This document shows, piece after piece, positions 12,601-27,600 of a stretch of 64,000 nt of DNA. Under the pieces are notes generated by a model. That model made no database searches. It was not told the origin of the DNA and saw only the letters and a list, made by a program, of their open reading frames with translations. The position numbers and the translations under genes are program-made. Source of the DNA: Enoplolaimus lenunculus (Eukaryota > Nematoda > Enoplea > Enoplida > Thoracostomopsidae); assembly GCA_030248215.1 (NCBI GenBank), contig JASANG010001598.1:151222-215221 (forward strand), given 5' to 3'. Numbering within the stretch: the stretch's first letter is position 1; each line of letters begins with the position of its first letter.

Positions 12601-15600
12601 TTTCTCCAAATCTAAAATATTACAATAAAACATTTTACAATTTGACAAACGACAGACAAAAATACTTACCACGATTAGAATAGTACTTGGCTTTTTTGAA
12701 CAATTATAATTACATCATTAAAGCTAGAATGCCCCACATACGTGTCGATTTTAAACATCGTTCGAGCAGAGAAATAAACAATGTTTTGATAATATAAACG
12801 AAAAGCACATTTTTTAAGTTATTGTTATATAAAGACGTTGTACGTATAGATTTGCTAATACCGTAAACTTTTGTAAGTGTAACTCTTTGATTTATAAAAT
12901 TGAAAATGTTCAGGTTTCGGCTGGCTTACTATTAAATTTGTTAAACACTCTTAATATTATTCTGCACCTGTCCAGAAAACATTTTCACATTTCTTAAACA
13001 CTCTTTCAAGTTATCCACTTGGTTACGAATTGCCGTTCGAATATAGAAATCAGAAATTTTGCAGCGTTCGGTTCCGGTTCCTTTTTCGCATGGGCGCAAA
13101 TTTGTTAACCAAAGCGCGGGGACGGGTTCAATTTCATTTAATTTAGTTTCGTAACTTAGTAATCTGAAAGCTTTGAGAAATGTTTTGGATTCATGAACGC
13201 AAACGTAAATTCGCAAGTAAGTTGTTTAGTTTCGGAATAACTTCAGTTTGTTTAAGAGGCATTTTTATCCGTTTGCAGCATTCGCTAGTTGGATATATTT
13301 GTATGCTAAGTATCAGAGTTGAGCTAAATTTCAATTTCAACTAAATAATCAAAAAAGCATGTAATGCAATTGCACACATTAGCCTCCAATATGGTGAAAT
13401 TTATCATAAGCGCAAAATCTTATACAGCTTGAAATTTAAAACTTTCAGGATTTTGACCTTTTTAGGATTTTTGGATTCGCGGTTTTTCATGGCTGGGGCC
13501 AAACGTAAAAGACAATCGTTTTAAACGCGTATTTTTTCAACTTACTTTGCAAACTTGAGATGATTTGCAAAGGCTGACGATATCCAAATACGAAAATATT
13601 CTGAAAAACACATCAGTTCAAAGCAAAGTAAAATTGCAATAATTACTGTGCCGTACAGGTTTCAAAGTTGTGAACGTTTACGTAATTAATTGTTTATTCT
13701 GTTACAGACCGAGCCACACTCTTCTCAGAGTATTCAGCAATGTGGTCGCATTTTAACCAATTTTACAACATTGTAGCCGTTACACCATCGGTAAACTAAA
13801 GCTACACCACTTCTGAACATTTTAAACAGGAACCCCATACTGTAAAGGTATCACGACAATTCGTCCCACGACCACTAGTCAACCGTCAAGTTGTAATCCG
13901 AAATTTCCTCGACTCGACAATTTGTCGCCCACCGCTACGTATGCTTAAGGTTAAGCTTAGAATTACGATATTAAGATTATATATGTTTAGATTTATTAAT
14001 AGGCTTTAGGACACTGTTAGGCAACAAATTGTCGCAGGTTCATCCGCAATGCCACTACATATATACGTCGATAGTACCGCTTAATATACTTACCTGAGCA
14101 ATAATTCCTTGGGCAACTTTTTGTTAATAAGCGCTTCTTCTTGTACCATCATCATTGTGTCGTTTGTGGCACAGAACACTTTATTATTGTTATTGTTGTT
14201 GTTGTTGCCACTAAAATCAGCAATACCACTTCCGCTTGGATTGACACCGCATTCAGACGGAATCTATAACCAAAATAAGTAAACCTATATCAAAATTATT
14301 AACATCACAGCAAATTTCGTCAAGCCCTCTGGTTTTAGACAAACCTCCGCGAATGCCCGAGCACAGCGGCGCATTATGCGCCAAAGTAAGGTTAAGATAG
14401 CATTACGAGAAAAGACTCCTCAGCAGGCGGATACTTTCGTCATGCAAAGTAAACCTCGAGATTAGTCACATTTCGGCAAGAAAAAAAGATTTGACGGCGA
14501 AAATGCGCCTGTTCCACCGGACGCCTGTTCCACCGGACACTCAATATTAACTTAACTAAGAGCATTTAGTTTAAACGGCTCCGCGTCTCTCAACTTACAG
14601 CAAAATCGCTGACTTTAGTACTAATCCGCATATACATCCGGCGGTGGTGTTGACTCGTTCCACTTCGGTTATGCTTTTTACCCATCACAAAAAACCCGAT
14701 ACTGTAGAGCTGCACTCACGTCGCCCCAAAAATTATTTTAGCCGCTGACGAACAAAGAAACCAAAGTTTCTCGAAAACGGACTGAGTATTGTAAAATCAG
14801 ATTTACATAAATAATTACGTAGCTACCAGTATTGACACAAAATATTAACGTATAAGTTTCAAAATCGATCCGAACAAATAATGTATATAATTTTAATGAA
14901 TATTTACAACTTTGAAAATAGCAGATGCCAATTACAAATTCGATACTGATTTAACATTATAAACAAGGAATTTTTAAATTTCAATTGTAATGCTGCTACT
15001 TGTTCTGATACGACGCATAAAAATTCTGTATCATTTATCTATTAAATTGCTTTTGATACGTTAACTTATCGATAATTGATTGTAGTTTTGCTTTACACAA
15101 CCAAAAATCAGGCCAATTTGTTCATGCGACCTTTTTGAAAATGGGCGAATATTTACATGGGGCGAGGGCGATACGGGATATTGTCTCCTGAAATTCCTAG
15201 ACAGACTCGAAAAACACCTTTATAGACGCTGTATCATAACCTGCAAATGCCAAAAATTTTCTCGCTCGCAACAAATTCGTACGCTAAATTGTCCTCTCCC
15301 GAAATCAAATCCTGGCTACACCAAAGCTATTATATATTATATATTATTGTACAGTTATTGTATTAAATTATTGTGTTATTTCTTTTCATCTAAACAACTA
15401 ACAATTCTATCCTCCATCGCAAACACAGTCTACAAACAACTCTAAAGGTAATAGACTTTAAGAACACTGACTTTGGAAGACTTAGCCGAAAATAAAGTTT
15501 AAATAAATAATTAAAACTCTTGAGTAAAGAAAACAAACCAACAGGAACTGCAGCAAAAAATGTTAAAAAAGTTTGTGCCAATTATTGGGAGCGCATTTTC

Positions 15601-18600
15601 CTAAAGGTAGGATTGCTCCTTTACACTTCCTCCAACATAAAAAGTTAAGGTCTAGGCACAGGCTTACGTAAATGAAAAGCTGAAGGGCTTACGCAAGAAT
15701 TTTCCTGATCCTAAGCTTGAACTAATTCCAAGCCTGTGGGGGAAAAGTGTACAAAAGCCGTTATAGACCTACGTATAGTTAAAAACCAATCTTTTTGCAC
15801 ACTTTCCTGCTGCACATACTTAGGCTTAGGATTAGGAAAGCCTAAACAAGTCTAAGCCTTTGCCAAAGCCAAACTCTCAACAGAAGCATTAATATTAAGT
15901 GTGTGAAAATTTTTGGCGATAAAATTCGTGCCCCTAGCCAAGGACGCCTAAGTATTCAAACCAAGTTAATAAAGTTTGGTTCCGTTGCTACGTATATTAC
16001 GCGAATCTCCAAAAGGTACCTAAATCTATAATCTGACCGGGCTACGGACCTCGACAACTAAACTCAAATAATCTAAATAGAATTCAGGCCAAAAACAACT
16101 TAATAGTCGTCAGCAGGCGAATTTCTTAGACAAAATGTATGTACCTATACGCCACAGCTCTGGATTTATAATTAGCAAAACTAATAAAACCACAACTTAA
16201 TAAAGCTACAGCTTAAATACGTTATCGTGCGTATTATTTAGGAAAAACAGATACAGACTACTGTCTATTGCCTAACGGACCAACAATAAACAGCAACGAC
16301 GATAACAACAACAACAACTACTACTACTACTACGTAGCAACAGAAACAATCGGCGTTTATTCAAAAGGGTTGGGTTTTTAAATCGGGTCTTTTCAATTAT
16401 TGCTCCCCCCAGCCCGCGTTTGCCCAAAAATGGTTCGATTTTGAAAAATTTTGCATATTTGAGCTTCTCACGATCTCCCCTATTTTTTCTCAAAAAGTAT
16501 AACAAATTATATACCATTTGACGTTGATTGTGGAGCTGAGTCAAATGGTGTTGAATTTTCCGCAAGCAGACAACTGGTTAACGAGTTATTTTCGAATAAA
16601 ATTGAACCATTTTTGGGCAAACGCGGGCTGGGGGATAACGGAAAAGACCCCGAAAATCTTTGCATACTTGTGCCTCCTATGACTTCACCTGCGAGTTTTT
16701 GAGACCATAAAGAGTGTATATAATCTTCTGCCGATGCCGATTACAACTTAAGTACGCCATGCTTAATTAACAGATAGGATACTACATTACATAATTATAT
16801 GAAGACTTAAACCCTAACCATCATAAGCTATTTTAATTGTATAAGAACGGTTCATTTCAATTTTTTTCAAACAGAAACACAAGATAGATAACAACAGTTT
16901 TCCTGACCAGACATTGATATGCACACAGAAATGAAATTGATAGCATTTCAACTGACTGTTATGTGCAAAAAGTATCGTCAAAGAATCGGCAATTTTTTGT
17001 AGTGCCATGCCGATGCCGATACTCACGAAAAGTGCCAATTATTACCGGTGCCGATTAATCGGGATATCTCTATTTTTTACCCCAAACATTACCAGAGTAG
17101 TTTAGTATGGACACTTTTTCAACTTTTCAATCAAGGGAGGTGCCGCCCCTTTAACCACCAGCAATTTCAAAAGACCTAACTAGGATGGGGTGCTACTGCA
17201 CTCAAGCCATCCTCGCACCCAACCCGCAATAAGCAGTTCATTATTAAAACAGTAAAATTCTGAATGAAATACTTTTGATACTGTTTTCGTGCTCCAGTAT
17301 GAAAACCGCTTACTGCGTTGGTTTTTAGGGCAACAACCTCCAAGTTGCTTAGGGTCAGGGTGCAAGCGGAATTCCGGTTCCAGTATTTTTTCAATTCAGG
17401 TCCGGTTCGGGAGATTTTGCTTCCGCGGATTATGGAAATCTAAAATTCAGCAGAAAAAGAATGAATACTGACGTCCAATTAAAGGCTAAGCACGTTGCGG
17501 GCCTTATTCTCAATTAGAGTTGTACAACGATCTCAAAAATCGCGCGTTCGGGACCAAACAATGTTCTTCCGGCAAAAAGCTCAATGAATGACAAGAAAGC
17601 TTTCGGTCCCGAGAGGGGCCTTATTAATTGAAAAATCAAATTTTTCAAAAATTCAAATTTGACGGTGTAACGACTAAATTAGATAACCAAAAGCTCAAAT
17701 TAATTATAATATGCAAAACATTTTAACAAGTAACCAAATTTGGGCAAAGGAATCTTAACATCTACATACCACGGGCCTTTACAAGAAAAAAGAAAGGGAT
17801 ATATACGTACGTATAGTTCGCCGAAATTTCTGTAGAAATGATAAAAACGCATAGCCTGCTGCATTGCTTAATCTTATAAGGCTTACGTAGGCTTAGACTA
17901 AAGCTTATTTTCTGGCTTAGGCTCAGATTCTATATGCGTGGCGGACCTATGTGGGGAGGATGAAATTAGACCAACTTGAAATGAAATATTAAATACGCCC
18001 CTCCGCTGCCACCAACTATGACATGAATAATCCTGCCGAAAGTAACTGAGAAACAGGCGAGAAAATTAATTTGGGTGCAACTACCTCGCCCACCCCCAAG
18101 ACTTAACGGGAAGTCGGGAAGACTTGGATGACAATTTCCTAAAAGCCATTGTCAAAAAAACGTTTTGCTTTTCAACAAAACAGTGAAAACTGCTACCGAT
18201 AAACACCCGATATATTATTATTTTCATATTTACTATATAAACAGCACTAGCGATGAGGACTGTACGCAGTAAAATACACAATAGACTTTACGGACTACAC
18301 AATATTGTTGTTTCAACACAAAACTATGTTCGAAAAAACAGAAACATAACACACACGTGGATCAGGTCACAAACAGAAACACAACGGTAAATCACGGCGC
18401 GACCGGATACCAAAAACACCGAAATCAGATACTTCAATATACATCTGGAGACAAAACCGGAGCTGGGTATTATGTGAATATTCCGAATAACAAGCGTCTT
18501 AATCACGCTTATTTAGCATTGCTTGCTATAATTTGCTAGTATTTTGTTTATCAAAGGGTTTTAGCATCAACCGTATTTTTTGTTTACGAGCAGAAATCCT

Positions 18601-21600
18601 CGTGATATATTGTTGTTTTGGTCAGGATTCTATAAATAACCATGTAATGAAAATTCAGCGATACATATCAGGGTGCGACCGAATACCAAGAAATGACACA
18701 GCCGGATAATCTAATAACCGGCCGGAAGCGGATAATTAATTCAAATCTAATAGCAGACTGCATTCAAATATCAAAACGGAACTAACAAGTCTTCCTTCCG
18801 TGGCCTAGCCTAAGGTATTCGAAGTGTTTTTACAAAGTTTAACAGTTCACGTTGATGCTTTTTAACACCTTAACAAAGACCCTATTTTACTATTCTACGT
18901 TTTCGTAGCTAAATATTTGTTTGGTTCATGTCACTTTTAAGGGCATCAATTTTCCCTAGGTACTATAAAATAGGGGTGGCTAGGATTAAGTAAGGCTATT
19001 AATTTTGCTCAGGCTTAGGCTTAGTTATAGATTAAATTTTTACGCTGCAGTTTAGGCTTAGCCTTAGGAATAGAAATATGCTGAGATACTTATATACTGT
19101 TGCGCCCAATAACACTGATCATGTTTATCAGGTATTCTCGCGTTATTGTAACCCAATAAATATTGTGAACGTACACGGGCGCATGCAAACATTTGTATTA
19201 CATGTATGACAGAAAAAATATGTAAAACTAAGTCAGTCAATCAGTTCCACGGTAGTTGGTCTGCCCGTGGTCACGGCAGGTATGCCCAACACTACACCCA
19301 CAACCCACCCAATATTCCTGCGGCGCACATGTATACATCTGACAGTATCTGCAGCGTACTCTAATCGGTATCGTAACAATAATTAACCCAAACACAACAG
19401 TTAGATGGGTTTGCTCGCGCCGCATACAACCGTATCCATAATTAGTATAATACACGGGAAAAAATGTCTTCCTTGCACAATTTGTACAGACCACACTGAG
19501 GTTTAAGCTGTCAATGAAAGTCACGCAACTAAAAACGAGCCTCCTCTGTATTGTAAACAAGCATTCTAAGCAATAGTCAAGTCCGGCCGGCCGGCCGGGC
19601 AGGAAACTTGTGTTGAGCTAAAACATGACACAAGGCGGACGACCATAACAGGAGATATAAAGGCCTTGCCCTTGGCTTACGAAAGAACATACAAAAATGT
19701 GGTGGAACTTTTATTTTCTATCAATTAATATTCGGTAGTGTTGCTCGAGCAGGAGCAAATACGTATAAATATACTGAGCGTAAGCTCACATCGTTCATAT
19801 AACATCAGGAAAATAACAATATGCAGATATCCACAACGTATATATATTTCTAAAAAGCTGGAAAATTAAACGCACTGGTTGTGGCACAATGTAGCCTGGT
19901 AGCTCGGCTGGTTTTGGTTAGACATACACGCACACAGAAAACGCACAAAAAGCGGATAAAAGCAAACCGCACAATACCATTGATACATTGACCACAGAAT
20001 CAGCTATGAATGCTTATATATCATGTATACATATGCATAACACTTTAATATTATCAGCAGTAAGCGGCTTTGTATTTGCACTGCGGATCTAGGTTGCGCA
20101 GAAAGCAGGGCTATGCATACAGCGATCGGTACTTGTTTAGTTTTCCCCCACACTAGTCCCCAACATAACCTATCTAAGCCCAAGCCTAAGCGTAGCCTCA
20201 ACCTAAGTCTAAGGCTACGCATGTGATAATGTAGTTATACAAACACTGTGGTAGTGGGAGGGGAAGGAATATGTCGCCTTTTATTAAATTAACACTAGTT
20301 TAAGAGGAAAAGTGAGCAAGTGCGAAACAACCCAGCCATATTGTTTGCTACACTGTGGTTGACGTTGAAGTATTAATATTGACGGCGGCGAAGGGAATTA
20401 CGGTACGAAAGCAAATGCCGGCTCTTCCCCCCTAATAGTTTCCAAAATTTTCAGACCTTACCAATTGGAATAACATCCACACCCTGGAATTTGGGGGAAG
20501 CCTCAACCTCTGCCTGCTCCGGCACTGTTATAAAACAGTGGGCACGTGGCACCAGGAAAACTGTGATTAAAGCGTATACACAAACTAGCCAGTAATATAT
20601 ATGTATGCCCCCTAAAAAATTTTCTAAATACTCTGTTCAACACTTTTGACATGAACAACAGATTTCATTTTCATTTCAAAGCAAATAATTCAGAAGCCCT
20701 CCCTGCTACTCTTAACTGCCACTTACGCATTTAATTTTGTGTTTTCAAGCAGGAACGGGGCGTATACTCAAAGAGGGATGGATAGAGGGGATATATCCCC
20801 AATGCTTTAGAACAATCTTTTGCATCGTTGAGTCAAAACAAATTTTCATACGAGAGCATATAGACACCTGCCGAACTCAAATAATGGCTATGTTTCTGTT
20901 TTCAAGAAAGATCTCAGTTGTACGAACGTATATAAAATATACGTATCTCAATATATTTATATACAATACGCATTGGCGTGTACCAGTTGATCCAAATCGA
21001 GTGAGACACTCATTGTGGATCACAACCTTTAATAGTGTAGGAAACTTTACGAGTGAAGCGAGCCAAAAGCCACCTTACACAAAATTTAAGTTTTGAAAAG
21101 GATGCTAGAGCTCTTACTGCCCACTCCCGACATAGAAAATACAAAAAAACAACACTTGCGACATAAAGTACGCGTTAAAAAACTGCAATTTTCCATGTTT
21201 CATCAATAAAACATCTGCAGCTGCACACAGTGACTACACCACTACGTTTTTAATATTCAAAATGAAAATGTATTTCATACCCTGCAGGGCATAAACGTTT
21301 TGCTGATGATCACCAAAATAACGGTATACAAGACAAACGTAATAACTTACACTGCTATAAGGTGCAACCGGAGGTCTGCCTCCGGTTCCGGCAGAAACTC
21401 GGCCACCGGCTCCGGTACAATTTTTGTCGGAGGTTCCGGCAATTTCGGCAGTAAAATTTTGCATAATTTTGCAAAATTTTCTGTTTAGCGAGTTTCGTTT
21501 TACCTTGTCACAATTTTCACTAAAGAATTTCCGAAATTTCACAGGAAATTAGCGTAAAATCGAACAACATATTGCAGATATTGGCTAAAATTCACTAATT

Positions 21601-24600
21601 AACCATCATTTTTACTACCTAATTTCGCCTCACCTCCAGCTCCGGCAAGCTTCGTTGACCTCCGGCTCCGGCAAGCTTCGCTGATCTCCGGCTCCGGCAA
21701 TTTTCACCTCCAGTTGCACCCTGACTGCTACATATGTATATGCACTCAAAACCTGTGTCAGAAAATATTCATTTCTGTTTTCGATAACGGTCTATTGATT
21801 CAGCAAGCCCAACAGTCACGGTCTCGGTAGGTTATGTCTTGGTCTCGTGTCTCGGCTATTAATCAACCCGACAGCGCCCATCCCAGATGGCAAGAAACAA
21901 AAAATTGCCAATAGCACAGAATATTCAACACGCAATGGCCCGATACATCTAAACCCAGCCTAAGCTCCTAGACATAATCAATCGCGACAAACACAACAAA
22001 GCACTCTAAAACCAATACAAAAGGGGGGGAAACTCTGCCCTCTCGAAAATTTTGGCCTCCCCAGAAAAATTTCAACTTCGCTTGCAGTCATCTGACACCC
22101 TTGCATGCCCGTTCTAAAATTAGTTTAGCCCTTTAACCCTTTAGCAAGGTAAGCTGGTTACCGGCCTCGCTAAAATAGAATTAAAAGACAACTACAACAA
22201 ACCAGCAACCACAGCCATCAGCAGCTTTCCACCAAACCAGTAAAGAAACAGCCTAACGGTCTCCCAAAGCTCTTTAACGCTTTACATGACACTGACTAGA
22301 TCTGTCACAGTGACAGTAACATACTACTCTAAACCTATTCGAAAACGACTGTCTGCAGTATTCCAGTATTCAGCTGTTGTATATACTATACCCATAACCA
22401 ATACATACATATATTACACGAACATACACATAAATATATATGCTATACAAACATAGATACATATTCATATATCAACACACAATTATACACATACATATAT
22501 CTGCACATACATATATATACATTTATATCCATATTCAACAATGATATAAACAAAACATATATTTCACAAAAAACATAGCTATTAAGCTTAAAACACTATG
22601 AACAACTGTGCTCAGGCCAGTATACGGCTTTCGACCCTACAATGCAGTCTCTCAGTCGACAACACAGAGCAGCCAGGGGAGTCCGCAGGAAATTATATTT
22701 GAAAGGCACCAAATAGATTTCGGGGGCCCCTACAATTGCAATTCAAGATTGTTCACTTTTATACTGAGTCTATTTATTAGGGGTGAAGGCACCAGCCAAA
22801 TTGGGGGGGGGGGGGGCACGGCCCCCAAATACCCTCGGTGGGGACGGTTTGGAGAGCAGCCAGGATTTCATTTCAAAAGGGTATATAACCGCATGTCAAT
22901 GTTTTTTACCAGCGTGTAAGAAAACTTTTTTGTCCGCTGTGATACAACAGCCTGTAAAAGTGTGTTCTCGTTTTACAGAAATGTTTAGTAAGGTGATATA
23001 CATTCTTACCTCCAACCTTATATACGCTTTATCACCCAAGCCAAATACCGTTACTTCTGACATATAGGGAATGTTTTAGAAAACATGCAGCCATATCAAA
23101 TATACATGTCCGTCAGGGTGTAAAGCGTAACTGGATTATACCGCAATCGGAATCAGAACAGCAAATTTATACCAGAATTGTAATCGGAATCGGAAATAGA
23201 AATTTTGCGACTGTACGGATAATTAGTATTGACAAATATTATATTGATTAAAGGTGTCTGTTGGGTGGCAGCAATTTTCACTAATGTCGCACGATCAAAT
23301 TGGCGATGATTGGTTGAGTAAAGTTAAACAACAAACAATTATTGACAAGTTAACTTATCGAAAGCAATTTAATACATAAATGTTACAGAATTTTAATGCA
23401 TCGTATAACAATAAGAAGGATTACAATTAAAATTTCAAAATTCCGATTGCGATTGATTATATATACAATAGGAATCGGAACTCGTTTTGAATCGGAATTC
23501 TAATCGGAATTTCGGTTGCACCCTGATGTATGTATATACACAATACATACAAATCTGTTCCGATTACGATTAGAATTCTGATTCATAACGAGTTCCGATT
23601 CCGATTGCACAATTAATCGGAATGGAATTTTGAAAGTTTAATTTTAATCTTACTTGTTGTGATACGTTGCATAAAAATTTTGCATCATTTATCTATTATA
23701 TATTGATTCCGTTGTGTTCACTTATCAATAACTGATTGTTCCTTAGTTTTCCAGAAGCAGAAATCAACGCCAATTTGTTCATGCGACGTATTTGAATATT
23801 GTTGCCAGCCTACAAACACCATAAATCGATATGGTTGTCAATACAAATTATCCGTACGGTCACAAAATTTCTAGTATCGATCACGCGGCTTTTATCATTT
23901 GACACAGGTCAATCATAGCATTGCTACAGTTTGCATGGGCGTATACATAGGGATACATTCTTTTCCAATATTTCCGGAGACACGACAAAACATACTTTTA
24001 ACAGACTATATAACCTCTTGGATCGTAAAGGTCATGAAAGTGTAAACTGTAACATGACTGCAAGCATGAGACATGCTTGTCTGTTATGTGCACATGCAAT
24101 ATAATGCAGTGCACTGTATTTACGCTAGCTGGCAGCATACGGTAGACCCATATAGTCGACGAAAAATGCAGTTGGAGAGGCGGGCTACGTGGCGTAGTGG
24201 TAGAGGCGGGCTACGTGGCGTAGTGGGAGATTGTTCGTTTAAGGATCCATAGGCTTGGAGTTCGATCCCCGCTCCGGAGGCCCTCTTTTCCAGCTGCTTA
24301 GTAAAAAAGTCTGAATCTGAAGTCCCGTTTCCTACCTAGACGGACATGAGGGCCACTCTGCGGACGCAATGGCAAATTGCTGCGCTATGAACACGGTATT
24401 CAGTCGAAAATATGGTGGACGGTCAAAGGACGACCTTGTTGAAATTTCGGGCATGTAAGCATGTGAGAGACATGCTTGTCCTGGTACATATGCAATAAAC
24501 GCAATGCACATTGTATAGCAGGGTTGTTGGCCGGAAAAAAATGGAAAAAATGGAAAAATATTAAACGATTCTTTAATATAATTTGCAACTAAAAATGATA

Positions 24601-27600
24601 TAAAATAACGTTTTTAAACGACATGTAACTAATTTTCATGCAACACAATAACAGTGACGGTGTGTATTTGTCCACCAGGACAAATTATATGTCCGAAAAG
24701 AACAAAAATTCCACATTTGAATATATAAATGGATTTCAGAATTGAATCTTTGCCACGAGATTTAATGTAAGACTGTATATGCAAATTGTTCGGTTCACTC
24801 ACCAGGTTTCGTCGACAGTGGGCCAAAGTTAGGGTGTCAAAATTGAAAGTTTGCGTTTACCGTTTGATTTGACACAAGAATACGCCTAGCTTCAACCTTG
24901 CTTTGCTCGCGAGGTTGCAGCAATGGTGAGATGCTTTGATGTCAAATAACCCAAAAGTGTCTTGGGATTTAATATATACTTATAAAAAACAAGTGTGACT
25001 TTTTAGCTCGCTCTACTCATGAGTTTCTGATGTTCTAATTACCTCCTCCGATTATTCCACGCCAAAATTTAAATTTTTAAAAATTCTAATTTTAAGGTCC
25101 CAAATTCCTATGTTGGACTCAAAATTTTTTGTCGAAAAATTATGCGAATTATATACCATTGGACAGAGATTACGGAGTTAAGACGAATATTGTTAAATGT
25201 TTTCCAATCTGACGTCTGGCTAACGAGTCAGTGATATATAATTTGTCTAACTTATCGAAAAAAATTTTGGGCCCCAAGATGCTTAACTTTTAGCCTTAAA
25301 AATAGAATTTTTCAAAAATTCAGATTTGGGCTTGGAATGATCAGCGGATGTTATCAGAAGCTCAAATATGCAGAAAGTTTCAAAATGCAAGCATTTTTGG
25401 GCAAACGCCGGCTAAGGGTGGACGACCGATCACTCAGACATAGAATGAATTTTTGCCATTTTTCTCCATTTTTTCCGGGAAAAAATGGAAAAAAATTCAT
25501 TTTTTCCGGTCATTTTTTCCGGAAAAAACAACTCTGTTGTCATAGTCTATATATAGTATTCGCTTAACGATCCGTAGGCTAAGAGTTCGATCCCGCTCTG
25601 GTGGCCCGCTTTTCCAGCTGCTTAGTAGAAATGTCTGAAGTCCCAGTCTACGACCTTGTTGAAGATTACGGCATGTATAGTGCAGTGCATTGTATGTATG
25701 CTAGCTGACAGCATACGGGCGACACATATAGTCGACGAAAAATGCAGTTGGAAAGGCGGGCTGCGTGGCGCAGTGGTAGAGTGGTTCGCTTAAGGATAAA
25801 TTTCACTTCAGATCCGAATATTTGCCTCGCTCACTACGCTCGTTCGCAAAAAGCATTTAAGACAAGGTTATAACTTGTGTCCAAGAATGAAATTCTGGTT
25901 ACACCGCTGACAGTTTGTGTCTCACTGATTATTCATTGCTGTGACTGTCACTCTACGATACTGCAGATAAACCAAACAATATCTCTTACAAGAAAGAGAG
26001 ATCTTCTTAACGCCTAAACTACAAAGTTATAGCAGTTCACCTACACAGCCCAAGCTAACCAGCCAAAAGGGCCACTCATGCATAGCTCACAGTAAAAAAA
26101 CAACCGCTATACAAACGTTTCGCTAAAGTTGAAGCATACTGTATATATATATCGTGGTGCACAACAACCTTTAGCCATGTAAGGAAACGTTATTCAACCA
26201 TCATTACTTGGCAGGGGGGCACACAACGAGCGGCATCGTGCGATATATCCCGTGCTGAAATCTCTGAAGAGACAAGAAATAACGAACTTTTAACAGAGTT
26301 TAGAATAACCTTTTATAGATGATATACGAGGTCAAAAAATATGTTTTACATTACGTTATCCGCTCTCGAAATCCATTCCTAGCAACGTTCGTGTGCTGTA
26401 CCAGACAATAATCAGTCACACACAAATGTCTATTATCTAAACATATACAAAATACATCCATATATGTTCATAACGGGCTCGTATTCAATGAAGAAACCAG
26501 CAACCCGTTAAAATTATGTCTCCTTCCATCAATTGTTTGGAACGAGGGTAGGGAGCAAAATGTTTATCCATAGCTCATTTACAGTGCGGTCGACGGTCAA
26601 TTCCAAACCTTCAAAACAAATATAAATTAAATTGTGCCTGCGTCTCCAATAATTTTGTACAGCTATACTACTGTATTTCTCTTCAGATCCCGTCTTGTAT
26701 TATATGCCAAATATTGCCACAAAATTTTAAAATTTTCGTTGATTTGTTTTGGAAACGTGAACAAAAACCATTGTATGTCCAAGTAACCAGGTGTGAAAAT
26801 TTTCGCCGACTTCACTGGTGTTGTATATATGTCATAGGCCAATCTGCAATTCAAACCCAAAAAATACGAATTGGCCCAGGTCAATCTGTTATTAGAAGCA
26901 AATAGCAGTTTGGTATAGGCGAATTTGCAATCGAGATTTCGCATAACAGTGATGTAAAATACGATGATTGGTTATCGGCATCGCGTCTGCCCAAATAATG
27001 AAATATGATTGGTGCATAAGTTCAATAGCAGTTTAGCCCAGGCCACACTGCTACTACACAAAATACCAGATTGGCCTAGACCAATTAGTAATTGGCCTGA
27101 ATAGCAGGTTGCCTACGACATATATATCAATCCTAGATCTAAACCTATCTAAGCCCGCCGCTACCTTTAACATTTGTGTATATTGCAGTTGGGCTGGTTT
27201 ATTGCACTGCCGACTAAAACATACAAGCAACGCGACAAACCAAACGTGAAACTAAAATCGCTTTCTATTGGCCAAAAAATATACACATATACACATAAAG
27301 CATCTAACGTACATACATATGATGAACCAAAGGAATATCATACAGATTTCATTTAGGAATGGGAAAAGCGCGTTTACTGCAAGGTTAATAGGCGAACGAA
27401 TAAAATTTCATTAACCTCTAAAATAAGCAGGCAGGTTACTCCAAACCTGTAACAGTGCCTTTTTAATGGCACTTCAGGGGGAATATTCCTTCCCCCTATT
27501 TGTATACGCACATTATAATATATAGTCACTCTCTTACATAATAAAGCATTGTCACATTATATCCAGCTTAAGACAGCGTATCCCAGAACGCGTTTTGAAA

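Noticed and set aside
19000-19075. Interstitial telomere (TTAGGC repeats)
   Set aside because: Only a few degenerate hexamers, always next to the same non-telomeric block elsewhere in the window, so a dispersed element is more likely.
20737-21096. 119-codon plus-strand frame
   Set aside because: Begins at a TTG and not an ATG, has no recognisable similarity, and overlaps dispersed repeat motifs.
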